Shown here piece by piece: positions 52,530-61,852 of a stretch of 64,000 nucleotides of DNA (its first letter is position 1; every line of letters begins with the position of its first letter). Made by a program: the position numbers and the translations under genes. Source of the DNA: Litorivita sp050633545. GTDB taxonomy: Bacteria > Pseudomonadota > Alphaproteobacteria > Rhodobacterales > Rhodobacteraceae. The DNA lies in NCBI GenBank assembly GCA_050633545.1, contig JBOEGS010000008.1, positions 1 to 64,000 of the forward strand. Reading direction: 5' to 3'. The notes below the pieces were generated by a model that made no database searches, had not been told where the DNA came from, and was given only the letters and a program-made list of their open reading frames with translations.

Positions 52530-53150
52530 TCACGCGAAGGGGATAATCACCGCCACGCAAAGCATCAAAGCCCCCGCGACAAGGTTCGTGCGCCGCAAGG
52601 CTTTGGCCGAGGTCATCGCGCCGCGCACCTTGCCGATCACCGCCGCCATGACCAGATTGCCAAGCAATGGCACCGCCGCCGAAATGGCGCAAATCGCGGC
52701 AATATCCGCGCCGGTGATCGCGGTCAGATCAAAGAACCCCGGCAAGAGGCCCATGTAGAAAAGGATTGCTTTGGGGTTGCCGAAAATCACCGCCAGTCCG
52801 GCGACAAACCCCGCCCATTTTCCCGGACGGGTCAAACGGCTGTCGGAGGCGATGGTTTTATCGGCATTGCGGATCAGCATCACGCCCATAAAGAGGAACA
52901 TCAAGGCCGCGACATAGCGCAGCGCCTCCATCACCCACCCGTAGGTGCCGACCACCCAAGACACGCCCAGAACCGCCAAAAACGGCCAGATCACATCGCC
53001 CACCACCACGCCAAGCGCCAAGGGCCATGCCGCATGAAAGCCCCCCGACAAGGCCCGCGCCCCAAGCGCCAGCCACACCGGACCAGGTGTCATGAACAGC
53101 ACGAAAAGCGCGCCTGCATAAAGCAAAAGATCGGCAAAACTCAGGGTCAT
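52530..53150 (-). CDS. LysE/RhtB-family amino acid exporter
   Basis: A 206-residue inner-membrane protein with about six helices and the family features FMTPGPVWLALGARALSGG near the N-terminus and GFVAGLAVIFGNPKAILFY. Such proteins export amino acids or similar metabolites; substrate unknown. The start at 53150 overlaps the recF stop by 4 bp, so it is translated with recF. Confidence 0.9.
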   Translation of the reverse strand: MTLSFADLLLYAGALFVLFMTPGPVWLALGARALSGGFHAAWPLALGVVVGDVIWPFLAVLGVSWVVGTYGWVMEALRYVAALMFLFMGVMLIRNADKTIASDSRLTRPGKWAGFVAGLAVIFGNPKAILFYMGLLPGFFDLTAITGADIAAICAISAAVPLLGNLVMAAVIGKVRGAMTSAKALRRTNLVAGALMLCVAVIIPFA

Positions 53151-54262
53151 GAGGGCGACTGTGCCGCCGAAATATTCGAGACGCCAGCCTCTTCTGTCAC
53201 CTCGATGGATTGGGCGCGCCCTGCGAGGCCTTCGAATTGCTCGGCGCCGGTGCCGGTCATCCACGCCTGCGCCCCGAGCGCGCAAATCTCGTCATAAAGC
53301 GCGCGGCGGCGGCTTTCGTCCAGATGCGCGGCCACCTCATCGAGCAGCAAAAGCGGCGGCGCCCCGAAATCGCGGGCAATGGCGCGGGCATTGGCAAGGA
53401 TCAGCGAGACCAAAAGCGCCTTTTGCTCTCCGGTCGAGCAATCGCGCGCCGCCACGCCTTTGGCGCTATAGGTGCCCAGCAAATCGGCACGGTGCGGCCC
53501 GATCAAGGTCCGCCCCGCATAAAGATCCTGCCGCCGTCCCTCGGCCAAAGCGGCGGCATAGTCTTCGGCGCTTTGGGGCATTTCACCCTCGCTTTGCACC
53601 AATTCCAGATCGGCATGGGGAAAGGCGGTCTGCGCATCGGCCTGCGCCTCGGCGACGCGGGCCAAGGCCTGTTTGCGGGCGGCATGGATCGCCGCGCCCG
53701 CAGTCGCCATCTGCGCCTCAAGCGCGCCATACCAATGGGCATCGCGCTGTTGGTCCTTCAAAAGGCGGTTGCGCTCGCGCATGGCTTTTTCAAAGGTCAG
53801 CGAGGCCTCGGCGTGATCGGGCCGAAAGCTCAGCGTGATACGGTCCAGAAACCGCCGCCGCCCCTCGGCCCCTTCGATCCAAAGACGGTCCATCGCCGGC
53901 ACCAGCCACAGCACCCGCGCGATGCGGCCCAAGGTGACTTGCGGCGCGGTCTTGCCGTCGATCCGCAGTTGGCGCGCGCCGCCCGCTTCGGCCCATATCT
54001 CGATCTCGTGCATCTGGTGCAAGGAGCGCAAAATTCCGGTGATTTTCCATCCCAACGCCTCGGGCCTGCGCGCCATCTCCTGCGCCGAGGCGCGGCGCAA
54101 ACCGCGACCGGGGGAAAACAGCGACACCGCCTCCAGAACATTTGTTTTGCCCGCGCCATTGGGACCGAAAAGCACGACAGGGCGGCCATCGCTTGTCACC
54201 CGCCCGTGGTGATGCGAGCGAAAATGCGAGAGGGTCAATTGGGTGAGGGCGAGTTTGGACAT
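53147..54262 (-). CDS. recF: DNA replication and repair protein RecF
   Basis: A 371-residue RecF: Walker A LFGPNGAGKTNVLEAVS near the N-terminus, the signature STGEQKALLVSLILA and Walker B PLLLLDEVAAHLD. It binds gapped DNA and helps load RecA with RecO and RecR. It is 77 bp after dnaN and overlaps the LysE-family gene. Confidence 0.96.
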   Translation of the reverse strand: MSKLALTQLTLSHFRSHHHGRVTSDGRPVVLFGPNGAGKTNVLEAVSLFSPGRGLRRASAQEMARRPEALGWKITGILRSLHQMHEIEIWAEAGGARQLRIDGKTAPQVTLGRIARVLWLVPAMDRLWIEGAEGRRRFLDRITLSFRPDHAEASLTFEKAMRERNRLLKDQQRDAHWYGALEAQMATAGAAIHAARKQALARVAEAQADAQTAFPHADLELVQSEGEMPQSAEDYAAALAEGRRQDLYAGRTLIGPHRADLLGTYSAKGVAARDCSTGEQKALLVSLILANARAIARDFGAPPLLLLDEVAAHLDESRRRALYDEICALGAQAWMTGTGAEQFEGLAGRAQSIEVTEEAGVSNISAAQSPS

Positions 54263-54339
54263 GGGATCAGATCAAATGCAAAGCGGCGGCGCGGGGGGTG
54301 CCCGCAGCCGCCGCCAATACCGTCAGGCGCAAGCGCCAG

Positions 54340-55458
54340 TCAAACCCGCATCGGCATGACGACATAGACCGCCGAGGTGTCATTGCCTTCGCGCATCAAG
54401 GTCGGATCGCCCGCCGAGTTGAAGAGGAACACGGCGTTCTCGCGGTCCACTTGGCTGGCAATCTCCAGAAGGTATTTGGCGTTGAAACCGATCTCCAAAC
54501 GCTCGTCGCCGTAAGCCACGGCTAATTCCTCTTCGGCGGCGCCGCTGTCAGGGGCATTGACCGACAGGACCAAGCGGTCTTCGTCCAGCGACAGCTTCAC
54601 CGCGCGCGAACGCTCGGAGGAGACGGTCGCCACACGGTCCACCGCATTGGCGAAATCCTTGGCGTCGACTTCCAATTTGCGGGTGTTGCCTTGCGGAATG
54701 ACGCGGGTGTAATCGGGGAAGGTCCCGTCGATGACCTTGGAGGTCAGCGTGATATCGGGCGTGGCAAAACGCACTTTGGTTTCCGACACCGAGACGGCGA
54801 TTTTCATATCATCATCGTCCAGCAATTTGCGCAATTCGCCGACGGTTTTGCGCGGCACGATCACGCCGGGCATCTCCGCCGCACCATCGGGCAAATCCGC
54901 ATCAATGCGCGCCAGACGGTGACCGTCGGTCGCAACGCAGCGCAAAACCTTGCCGCCATCCGCATCCGAGACATGCATATAGACGCCGTTGAGGTAATAG
55001 CGCGTCTCTTCCGTCGAAATCGCGAATTTCGATTTGTCAAAGAGGCGGCGCAACACCGGCGCGGGGCAGGAGAAATTCGAACTGTATTCCGACGAGGCCA
55101 TCACCGGAAAATCTTCTTTGGGCAAGGTGGCGAGGTTGAAATTCGACCGGCCAGCTTCGACCGTGAGGCGGCCAGCGGCGGCATCATCGGTCAATGTGAC
55201 CATCGCGCCATCGGGCAGCTTGCGCACGATTTCATGCAGCATCACCGCCGAGACGGTCGTCGCGCCCGCGCGTTCGACCATGGCATCGGCCTTGTCCACC
55301 ACTTCGATATCCAGATCCGTGGCGCGGAAATTGACCGTATTGCCTTCGGCTTCGATCAACACATTGGCGAGGATCGGAATGGTATTGCGGCGCTCGACGA
55401 CTGATTGCGCTTGTGACACCGCCTTGAGCAGGCTTGCGCGTTCGATGCTGAGTTTCAT
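54340..55458 (-). CDS. dnaN: DNA polymerase III beta subunit (sliding clamp)
   Basis: A 372-residue sliding clamp starting MKLSIERASLLKAVSQAQSVVERRNTIPIL and ending AVYVVMPMRV, both typical. Three repeated domains are expected. The dimer forms the ring that holds polymerase on DNA. It follows dnaA at about 200 bp, with a strong stem-loop between them. Confidence 0.98.
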   Translation of the reverse strand: MKLSIERASLLKAVSQAQSVVERRNTIPILANVLIEAEGNTVNFRATDLDIEVVDKADAMVERAGATTVSAVMLHEIVRKLPDGAMVTLTDDAAAGRLTVEAGRSNFNLATLPKEDFPVMASSEYSSNFSCPAPVLRRLFDKSKFAISTEETRYYLNGVYMHVSDADGGKVLRCVATDGHRLARIDADLPDGAAEMPGVIVPRKTVGELRKLLDDDDMKIAVSVSETKVRFATPDITLTSKVIDGTFPDYTRVIPQGNTRKLEVDAKDFANAVDRVATVSSERSRAVKLSLDEDRLVLSVNAPDSGAAEEELAVAYGDERLEIGFNAKYLLEIASQVDRENAVFLFNSAGDPTLMREGNDTSAVYVVMPMRV

Positions 55459-55584
55459 ATCCCTCGCTCCTATCCGAGTCCCCTCTTGAGGACGGGAGGG
55501 TGAGGTTACCCCAATCCCCCTCATGCTCAAGTGTTTTTTGTTGTTTTCCGTTGTATTTTCGGGGCCGTCAAGGGCAGGGGCCAT

Positions 55585-55625
55585 ACCATAGGGCCGCCAA
55601 TGCGGTTGCACGGCGGCCCTATGGT
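55585..55625. other. long perfect stem-loop between dnaA and dnaN
   Basis: ACCATAGGGCCGCC (55585-55598) and GGCGGCCCTATGGT (55612-55625) form a perfect 14-bp stem with a 13-nt loop, 31 bp past the dnaA stop. There is no T-run on the minus strand; the plus side has only AATTTT. It may be a dnaA attenuator, an RNA-processing site or a protein-binding site. Confidence 0.8.
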
Positions 55626-55655
55626 AATTTTGCCATCAATCGCGGCGCGCGGCGC

Positions 55656-57077
55656 CTAGGCTTCGAGCGTGCGGCGCAGCAATTCGAGGTCTTCGGCGAT
55701 TTGACCGTCCGAGACGCGCAATTCCTCGATGCGTTTGACGCCGTGCATGACCGTGGTGTGGTCACGCCCGCCGAAACGGCGGCCGATCTCGGGCAGGCTG
55801 CGCGAGGTCAGCTGCTTGGCCAGATACATCGCAACCTGACGCGGGCGGGCAAAGTTGCGCACCCGTTTGGGGCCGATCATATCGGACAGGCGGATGTTGT
55901 AATGCTCGGACACGCGGCGCTGGATTTCCTCGACGGTGATCTTGCGCTCGGAAGCGCGCAGCACATCGGCAAGGCAATCTTGGGTCAGTTCCATCGTGAT
56001 TTCGCGGCCCACAAGCGAGGCAAAGGCGAAGAGCCGCGTCAAGGCCCCCTCAAGCACGCGCACATTGGTCGAAATGCGATGCGCAAGGAATTCCAGAACC
56101 CCATCCGCCATCACCAATTCAGGATATTGCAGGCGGAAGCTTTCGGTTTTGGACTGCAAGATGCCAAGGCGCAATTCGTAGTCCGTCGGGTGCAGATCAA
56201 CCACCAGACCGCATTGCAGACGCGATTTGATCCGCTCTTCGAGGTCTTTGATTTCACCCGGAGCACGGTCGGCGGAAATGATGATCTGTTTGTTCTGATC
56301 GACCAGCGCGTTGAACGTGTGGAAGAACTCTTCTTGGGTGCTGTCCTTGCCTGCTATGAATTGCACGTCATCGACCATCAGCACATCGACCGACCGGAAG
56401 AGCGATTTGAAATCCATCATCTTGCGCTCGCGCAGGGCCTGCACAAAGCGATACATGAATTGTTCCGCCGACAGATAGACCACGTTGAGGTCGGGGCGGC
56501 GTTCTTGCAATTCCCACGCGATGGCATGCATCAGGTGGGTTTTCCCAAGGCCGACGCCGCCATAAAGGAACAGCGGATTGAAGGTCACGGGGCCGCCTTC
56601 GGCCACGCGTTTGGCCGCCGCATGGGCCAATTCGTTCGGCTTGCCGACAACGAAGCTGTCGAAGGTAAATCGCTCGTCCAAAGGCGCGGCGGGCAACAGA
56701 TCGCGGCCCGTATCGCGGCCCGTATCGCGGCCTGTATCACGTCCATTCTCGCGCGTCGTCGCGGCGGCGGGCGCCCCAGCAGGGCGCGCGGCTTTGTCAT
56801 TGGCGGGTTTTGCCGCCGACGGGCGCTGCGCTGTATTGGCGGGCACGCTAAAGCATACGCGCCGCACATCCGCGCCCGCATTGGTCATCTGATACAGGAT
56901 CAGGTCACCAAAATTTTGTTTTACGTAGTTGCCAAGAAACGTCGTCGGCACGTGGAAGGTGGCCACGCCCTCGTTAATCTCGGAAAATTCGAGCGGCTCA
57001 ATCCAGTTGGTGAAGTTATTGCGTCCAACTGTCTTAAGCAGATTTTGTTTCAGCTCGCCCCATTGTTCTTGTGTCAT
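55656..57077 (-). CDS. dnaA: chromosomal replication initiator protein DnaA
   Basis: A 473-residue initiator: domain I (MTQEQWGELKQNLLK to FLGNYVKQNF), a variable linker, AAA+ domain (GGVGLGKTHLMHAIAWE, VDVLMVDDVQFIAGK) and the DNA-binding domain IV (GGRDHTTVMHGVKRIEEL). The linker carries a 12-bp tandem repeat encoding Gly-Arg-Asp-Thr (about 56700-56745). The ATG at 57077 matches the usual family start; a GTG at 57119 would add 14 residues with no obvious conservation. Confidence 0.97.
   Translation of the reverse strand: MTQEQWGELKQNLLKTVGRNNFTNWIEPLEFSEINEGVATFHVPTTFLGNYVKQNFGDLILYQMTNAGADVRRVCFSVPANTAQRPSAAKPANDKAARPAGAPAAATTRENGRDTGRDTGRDTGRDLLPAAPLDERFTFDSFVVGKPNELAHAAAKRVAEGGPVTFNPLFLYGGVGLGKTHLMHAIAWELQERRPDLNVVYLSAEQFMYRFVQALRERKMMDFKSLFRSVDVLMVDDVQFIAGKDSTQEEFFHTFNALVDQNKQIIISADRAPGEIKDLEERIKSRLQCGLVVDLHPTDYELRLGILQSKTESFRLQYPELVMADGVLEFLAHRISTNVRVLEGALTRLFAFASLVGREITMELTQDCLADVLRASERKITVEEIQRRVSEHYNIRLSDMIGPKRVRNFARPRQVAMYLAKQLTSRSLPEIGRRFGGRDHTTVMHGVKRIEELRVSDGQIAEDLELLRRTLEA
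56700..56745 (-). repeat. 12-bp tandem repeat in the DnaA linker (GRDT)
   Basis: Three to four in-frame copies of a 12-bp unit encode GRDTGRDTGRDTGRD in the disordered domain II of DnaA. In-frame change of copy number would be tolerated there. Confidence 0.9.
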
Positions 57078-57660
57078 CCGTCCCCGATCCACAGCAGAAT
57101 TTTGTCCCAAGTCAGTCACCCCAAAGTAAAATTCGAAAGCCTCCCACAGCTCTCGTCACATAAGAAGCCAGCGCACAAACCGACCAGCCCCATTGCCGAG
57201 GGCAATGAGCGATAGAGTCCGGTTTGGACTAGCAAGCACCACGGATAAACGATGGTTCCCCAGCATCAGGACAGGCCCCCGATGCTCCATGCGTTAATGC
57301 CGCAAAGCAATCTTGATCCGGTGGACAGCGGGGTAAGCCCCTCACGATCGGCATTCCGAAATCTCGGCAAGGCCCTTGGCGTGGTACACTCTTCTCAAGG
57401 CGACGTGAATCGCAAGACCGAAACTAGCAACTCGGATGGGCGGGCGGCAACTGATCTTCGACCTTGACTCGGGTTTTGCGAAAAAGAATCTCTTTTGCGT
57501 GAAAACACACTCTGGGGAGGCAACTTTTATTGCTGCAAACGCGAAAAAGGCGCCCCTTGTGAGGGCGCCTTTTTTATCAGGTATTTAAGCTGTCCGGCGG
57601 GTCAAAACATGACTTGCATCGGGGCGCAGCAACGCGCCCGCGGGCCGGACTGCCTAATGC
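57078..57660. other. 583-bp intergenic region upstream of dnaA
   Basis: The region between rpsT and dnaA should hold the dnaA promoter. I looked on both strands for DnaA boxes (TTATNCACA): none matches well, the nearest (TTATCCGTG on the minus strand near 57241-57249) has three mismatches. It ends with the rpsT terminator at 57544-57575. A 71-codon plus-strand frame (57252-57467) has no motif or ribosome binding site and is not called. Confidence 0.55.
57544..57575 (-). terminator. intrinsic terminator after rpsT
   Basis: AAAAAGGCGCCC and GGGCGCCTTTTTT pair perfectly with a 7-nt loop, giving T-runs on both strands. It is 86 bp after the rpsT stop. Confidence 0.9.
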
Positions 57661-57924
57661 TTAGCCGATGGCTTTGACGCGGGCCGAGAGGCGCGACATT
57701 TTGCGTGCAACGGTGTTCTTGTGGAAGATACCTTTGGTCACGCCGCGCATCAATTCGGGCTGTGCGGCGCGCAATGCGGCGGTTGCGGCGTCCTTGTCGC
57801 CCGACGCGATGGCTTCCTCAACTTTGCGCAAATAGGTGCGGACGCGCGAACGGCGTGCTTTGTTGATTTGGAAACGCTTCTCGTTCTGACGGGCGCGTTT
57901 TTTTGCTTGGGGCGAATTAGCCAT
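57661..57924 (-). CDS. rpsT: 30S ribosomal protein S20
   Basis: An 87-residue S20: MANSPQAKKRARQNEKR start, Lys/Arg-rich helices and HKNTVARKMSRLS near the end. Start 57924 matches the family; upstream codons in frame are not coding. S20 binds 16S rRNA early in 30S assembly. Single gene with its own terminator. Confidence 0.98.
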   Translation of the reverse strand: MANSPQAKKRARQNEKRFQINKARRSRVRTYLRKVEEAIASGDKDAATAALRAAQPELMRGVTKGIFHKNTVARKMSRLSARVKAIG

Positions 57925-58091
57925 GGTGATCAGACCTTTTATTTTGGTTCGGTGTCTCTTGCGAGGCGAATGTGTAACGCAGAGCACCCTTCGCGACCGG
58001 ATCTCTCCCGTCGGACTGATTCTAGCCTAAGCGGGCTCCACGCGCATGTATGGTGGCGGCATATAGCGGCTTTGGCCCCCGATGCAAAGCC

Positions 58092-58121
58092 AAAAACGCC
58101 TGCGGGGCCGTATTGCCCCGC
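58092..58121 (-). terminator. intrinsic terminator after the beta-propeller gene
   Basis: GCGGGGC (58102-58108) and GCCCCGC (58115-58121) form a 7-bp stem; on the minus strand it is followed a few bases later by TTTTT. It lies 14 bp past the stop at 58136. Confidence 0.7.
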
Positions 58122-58135
58122 GAGGGCGCCCCGAT

Positions 58136-60901
58136 TTACCGCACGCGGCTACAGCTGAAATCCTTCTGGATATCGGTGCCAAGCATACGGGCGGTGACAA
58201 AGCCGCCCTGACGGCTGATGCCGATCACCGTATAGGTGGCATCGCCGATCCCGAAGAACCCGCCGCCCTTCACCGTAAACCGTTTGCCAGGCGCGACGTG
58301 ATCACAGGCGGTGTTGCGGCGCGGCTGGCTGCGGGCTTGGGCCTGCGCGCGCGCGCGGGCCTCGGCCTCGCGGGCGCGCGCTTCGGCGGCGCGGGCACGG
58401 GCATCTGCGGCCTCGCGGGCGGCTTTGGCTTCGCGGGCGGCGGCGGCGCGGGCTTTGTCGGCCTGAGCGGCGGCGCGGCGTTCGGCTTCGGCCTTTTCCG
58501 CATTTGCCTTGGCGATTGCGGCCTGCGCGGCGGCAAGGGCGGCTTCGCTTTCGGCCTGTTTTTGCTCCATCACTTCCATATCATTGAGCGCGGTCAAACG
58601 GTTGGCCGCATCAATCGCCAGATCATCCTCGGGGAAGCGGTTCATCACCTCGGTATAGAGCATTTTGGCGCGGGGGCGGTCCTTGGCCGAATCGAACTTG
58701 ACCGCCGCGAAATAGAGCTTGCGGGGGCTGTCGGCTTCCCTCGCGACGGCCATGTCGCAATCGGCGCCTGTCGCCTCGGTGCCAAAGCGCGGCGCAAGCT
58801 CGCGCACCACGGCGCAATCCTTGGCGTCAACCGCAGCGAGGAAACGGGCCTGCGCGGCGGCACGTTCGACACGCTCGCGGCATTTGGTTTCCTTAAAAGC
58901 CGATCCATGGCCCTCATTGGTGCGGATCGCGGCGGCCTCGTCGCATTGCAGCGCCTCCAGCGCCGCATCATAACGCGCGATGATTTCGCGTTTGGCCTTT
59001 GCCTCGGCGCAATCGGTTTTGCGATCGGGCGCGCGCAATTCGCCTACCCGTGCCTCATAGGCGTCGCAGCTGCCATCAGCATAAAGCGCCCCGACCTCGC
59101 GTAGCACCGCGCGGTATTTGTCGGCCACATCCTTTTTCGCCGCAGCGATGGCCGCGACGCGTTGGTTGGCGGCGCTTTTGGCGCTATAGGGCACGTCCTT
59201 GAGCCGCTTGTAGCTCTCATAGCTGCGCGCCCAAGTCTCGAGCCCGCCCTTGTCTTCGACATTGCTGATCATCGCGCCACTATCGCCAAGGTATCCGGTG
59301 CTGATCCGCCAGCCGCCTTTGACCGTGGGGTAGGTTTCGCTCACCTCAAGGCTTGGCCGCTTGAGAAACACCTGCTGGTCCTTGCCTGACAGGTAGAGTT
59401 CCGGACGGCTCGGGTGCAGCGCCATCACATAGGTGGTGCCGGTGCCGGATTTGATGCTCTTGTCGATCTGCGCGCCTTCGCCGCTGGTTCCGGTGGCGAT
59501 GGTGCCGTCCTTATAAAGCGCATAGAAGCGGTTGCCGTTCTCTTCGAACTGGACGTTGTAAATGCCGTTGCCCTCGGTGGCGGCGGGCGCCCCTTTGACG
59601 GGGGTCATCTGGTCCAAGGCATCGGTGCGGCCCATGGCCAAGAGGCCCTCATCGGTGCCGATCAACACATGCCCCGCGCGCGAGACGGCGATATCGGCAA
59701 TGCGTGAGGGGGCGGCCTGTGCGCTGTGCAATTGCGCGCCGGTCGCACCGTCAAACACCGTTATGACACCGTCGTTATCGGCGACGTAGAGCCCGCCATC
59801 AGGGCCAAAGGCCAATTCGCTAAACGCTGTGTCGCCCGCGCGCGCATGCGCCCATCTTTCAAGGCCGGTCTCGACGTCCAAGACCCAGACATCGCCCTTA
59901 TAGGTGCCTGCCAAATCCCTGCCATCGGCCGAAAACGCCATGTCGCGTGCATAGGCGGCATGGGTGGCGATCTTGCTGCGCGCGGCGACGTCATAGATTT
60001 CGATGCTGCCTTGCTTGCTGCGATTTACGGCGGCGGCGGTGCGGCCCATCGGGTCCACCAGAACCATATGGTAGGGATCGCGCGACAGCCGCTCCAACTG
60101 GCGCGGTCCGGGCGCGGGCAATTCCGCTTTGACCATATAGACCAATTCGGAGGTTGCGCTGCCCTTGGCAGGGCGGTGCCAGCGGATTTTGCCGTCCTGC
60201 ACTTTGGGGGCGTAGCAGCCGTTGAGATTGGTCACCCCGCCTTCAGATTTGGGAAAGGTCATGCAAACCTCGCCTGATTTGATCCGGTAACTCCCGCTTG
60301 CCTGTTTTCCGGTGCCCAAGGTGAAAAGCATCGTGCCGTCCGGATCGAAATAAACGCTCCACGCCGCGCCATCCCTGAGCGAGCGGCCCACAACGACATA
60401 GCCCGGCCATTTGGTCACATCGGCGACAAAGCTGGTTTGATTGACGCTTTTGCGCCCGGCATGGGAGTAAACCATCTGCGACGAGCCGATCCGCTCGCCT
60501 TTGGTGGCCTTTTCATAGACGGTTTTGCCGTCTTTGGTCTTGAGGTTGACGGTCATCCAATCGGTGCCGCGCCCAAGCGAAGCGGCGCGTTTGCACACTT
60601 TGTCATCGGGACGGTCCTTGTTCAGACCTTTGAAACAAATGATCCGGCGCGAGATTTTGTCCCATGTCGCGCTGGCGGTCTTGCCCGAGGAAAAGGTGAA
60701 AAACGCGCTCTTGTCACGGCCCAGATAGAGGCTCCATGTTTTCGAGCTGTCGCGGGTGATACCGACCGTGGTGCGTCCGATCATCTTGTTCAGCGTCAGC
60801 CCATCGGCGTTGTATTTATAGTCTTTGTCAGGCTCGGCAACGGCAAGGGCAGGGGCGGCGATAAGGCAAAGGGCGGCGGCGGTCCGGCGGATGAAATTCA
60901 T
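58136..60901 (-). CDS. large secreted beta-propeller / coiled-coil protein, function unknown
   Basis: A 921-residue exported protein: signal peptide about 1-22 (ending ALAVAE). Residues about 23-265 hold two or three small beta-rich units with repeated GTGKQASGSYR / SSGKTASATWD motifs. Residues about 270-560 look like a WD40/PQQ-type propeller (PMGRTAAAVNRS, FSADGRDLAGTYKGDVWVLD, FGPDGGLYVADNDGVITVFD). Then come Cys-containing helical repeats, an Ala/Arg/Glu-rich coiled coil (about 770-870) and a small C-terminal SH3-like domain. No enzyme motif is visible. It could be a periplasmic scaffold. Monocistronic with terminator. Confidence 0.75.
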   Translation of the reverse strand: MNFIRRTAAALCLIAAPALAVAEPDKDYKYNADGLTLNKMIGRTTVGITRDSSKTWSLYLGRDKSAFFTFSSGKTASATWDKISRRIICFKGLNKDRPDDKVCKRAASLGRGTDWMTVNLKTKDGKTVYEKATKGERIGSSQMVYSHAGRKSVNQTSFVADVTKWPGYVVVGRSLRDGAAWSVYFDPDGTMLFTLGTGKQASGSYRIKSGEVCMTFPKSEGGVTNLNGCYAPKVQDGKIRWHRPAKGSATSELVYMVKAELPAPGPRQLERLSRDPYHMVLVDPMGRTAAAVNRSKQGSIEIYDVAARSKIATHAAYARDMAFSADGRDLAGTYKGDVWVLDVETGLERWAHARAGDTAFSELAFGPDGGLYVADNDGVITVFDGATGAQLHSAQAAPSRIADIAVSRAGHVLIGTDEGLLAMGRTDALDQMTPVKGAPAATEGNGIYNVQFEENGNRFYALYKDGTIATGTSGEGAQIDKSIKSGTGTTYVMALHPSRPELYLSGKDQQVFLKRPSLEVSETYPTVKGGWRISTGYLGDSGAMISNVEDKGGLETWARSYESYKRLKDVPYSAKSAANQRVAAIAAAKKDVADKYRAVLREVGALYADGSCDAYEARVGELRAPDRKTDCAEAKAKREIIARYDAALEALQCDEAAAIRTNEGHGSAFKETKCRERVERAAAQARFLAAVDAKDCAVVRELAPRFGTEATGADCDMAVAREADSPRKLYFAAVKFDSAKDRPRAKMLYTEVMNRFPEDDLAIDAANRLTALNDMEVMEQKQAESEAALAAAQAAIAKANAEKAEAERRAAAQADKARAAAAREAKAAREAADARARAAEARAREAEARARAQAQARSQPRRNTACDHVAPGKRFTVKGGGFFGIGDATYTVIGISRQGGFVTARMLGTDIQKDFSCSRVR

Positions 60902-60911
60902 TAGGCTCACT

Positions 60912-60955
60912 TCAAAAAAGAATGGTCCGGCAAGTGTTTGCACGCTTGCCGGACC
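60912..60955 (-). terminator. intrinsic terminator after the enoyl-CoA hydratase gene
   Basis: TGGTCCGGCAAG (60923-60934) and CTTGCCGGACCA (60944-60955) form a perfect 12-bp stem, followed on the minus strand by TTCTTTTTTG. Confidence 0.92.
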
Positions 60956-60998
60956 AAATCAATATTGTTCGGGTCGCAGGTGGCGACCCTTGGGGGCG

Positions 60999-61775
60999 CT
61001 ATTTGTCGCGGAATTGCGCGGCGCGCTTTTCCATAAAGGCGCTCATGCCTTCTTTTTGGTCCTCGGTCGCAAACAGCGAATGGAAGACGCGGCGTTCGAA
61101 CAACAGCCCTTCGCGCAATGTGGTCTCATAGGCGCGGTTTACCGCCTCTTTGACCACCATGACCGAAATCATGGATTTCTCGGCGATTTTCGCCGCCGCG
61201 CCCATGGCCTCTTCCATCAGTTTCTTGCAAGGCACAACGCGGCTGACGAGGCCGGAGCGCTCGGCCTCTTCGGCGTCCATGAAACGGCCCGTCAGGTTCA
61301 TATCCATGGCTTTGGATTTGCCGACAAGGCGGGTCAGACGCTGTGTGCCGCCGATGCCCGCGACCACGCCAAGGTTGATTTCCGGCTGGCCGAATTTCGC
61401 GGTGTCCGAGCAGATGATGAAATCGCACATCATCGCCAATTCGCACCCGCCGCCAAGCGCATAGCCCGACACAGCGGCGATGATCGGCTTGCGCACGCGC
61501 ATGATCTGGTCGGTTTCGGGGGTAAAGAGATCACCGGCAAAAACGTCAACAAAGCTCTGCTCGCTCATCATCTTGATGTCGGCGCCCGCCGCAAAGGCTT
61601 TTTCCGATCCGGTGATCACGATGCAGCGCACTTTGTCATTGGCCTGCGCTTCGGTCAGCGCCGTGGCCAATTCGCTCATCAGTTGAGCGTTCAGGGCATT
61701 CATCGCATCCGGCCGGTTCAGTTTCACAAGCGCAATGTGATCCGCGACGTCGACGATGATGGTTTCATAAGCCAT
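60999..61775 (-). CDS. enoyl-CoA hydratase
   Basis: A 258-residue crotonase-family enzyme. Oxyanion-hole and catalytic regions are AFAAGADIKMM, GYALGGGCELAMMCD (first Glu) and FGQPEINLGVVAGIGGTQRL (second Glu), the pair needed for hydration of trans-2-enoyl-CoA. It should act in beta-oxidation. Start MAYETIIVD at 61775. It lies beside mutM on the same strand with 77 bp between. Confidence 0.94.
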   Translation of the reverse strand: MAYETIIVDVADHIALVKLNRPDAMNALNAQLMSELATALTEAQANDKVRCIVITGSEKAFAAGADIKMMSEQSFVDVFAGDLFTPETDQIMRVRKPIIAAVSGYALGGGCELAMMCDFIICSDTAKFGQPEINLGVVAGIGGTQRLTRLVGKSKAMDMNLTGRFMDAEEAERSGLVSRVVPCKKLMEEAMGAAAKIAEKSMISVMVVKEAVNRAYETTLREGLLFERRVFHSLFATEDQKEGMSAFMEKRAAQFRDK

Positions 61776-61852
61776 GAGTATGCTCGATGTTGTTTCAGGT
61801 AGGCATGACTCCTGACCCATTCGGCGGCTTGGTTCAAGGTTTTCTTGGCGCG

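Noticed and set aside
57252..57467. 71-codon open frame between dnaA and rpsT
   Set aside because: No ribosome binding site, motif or composition typical of a gene.
57078..57660. oriC next to dnaA
   Set aside because: No cluster of DnaA boxes; best match has three mismatches.
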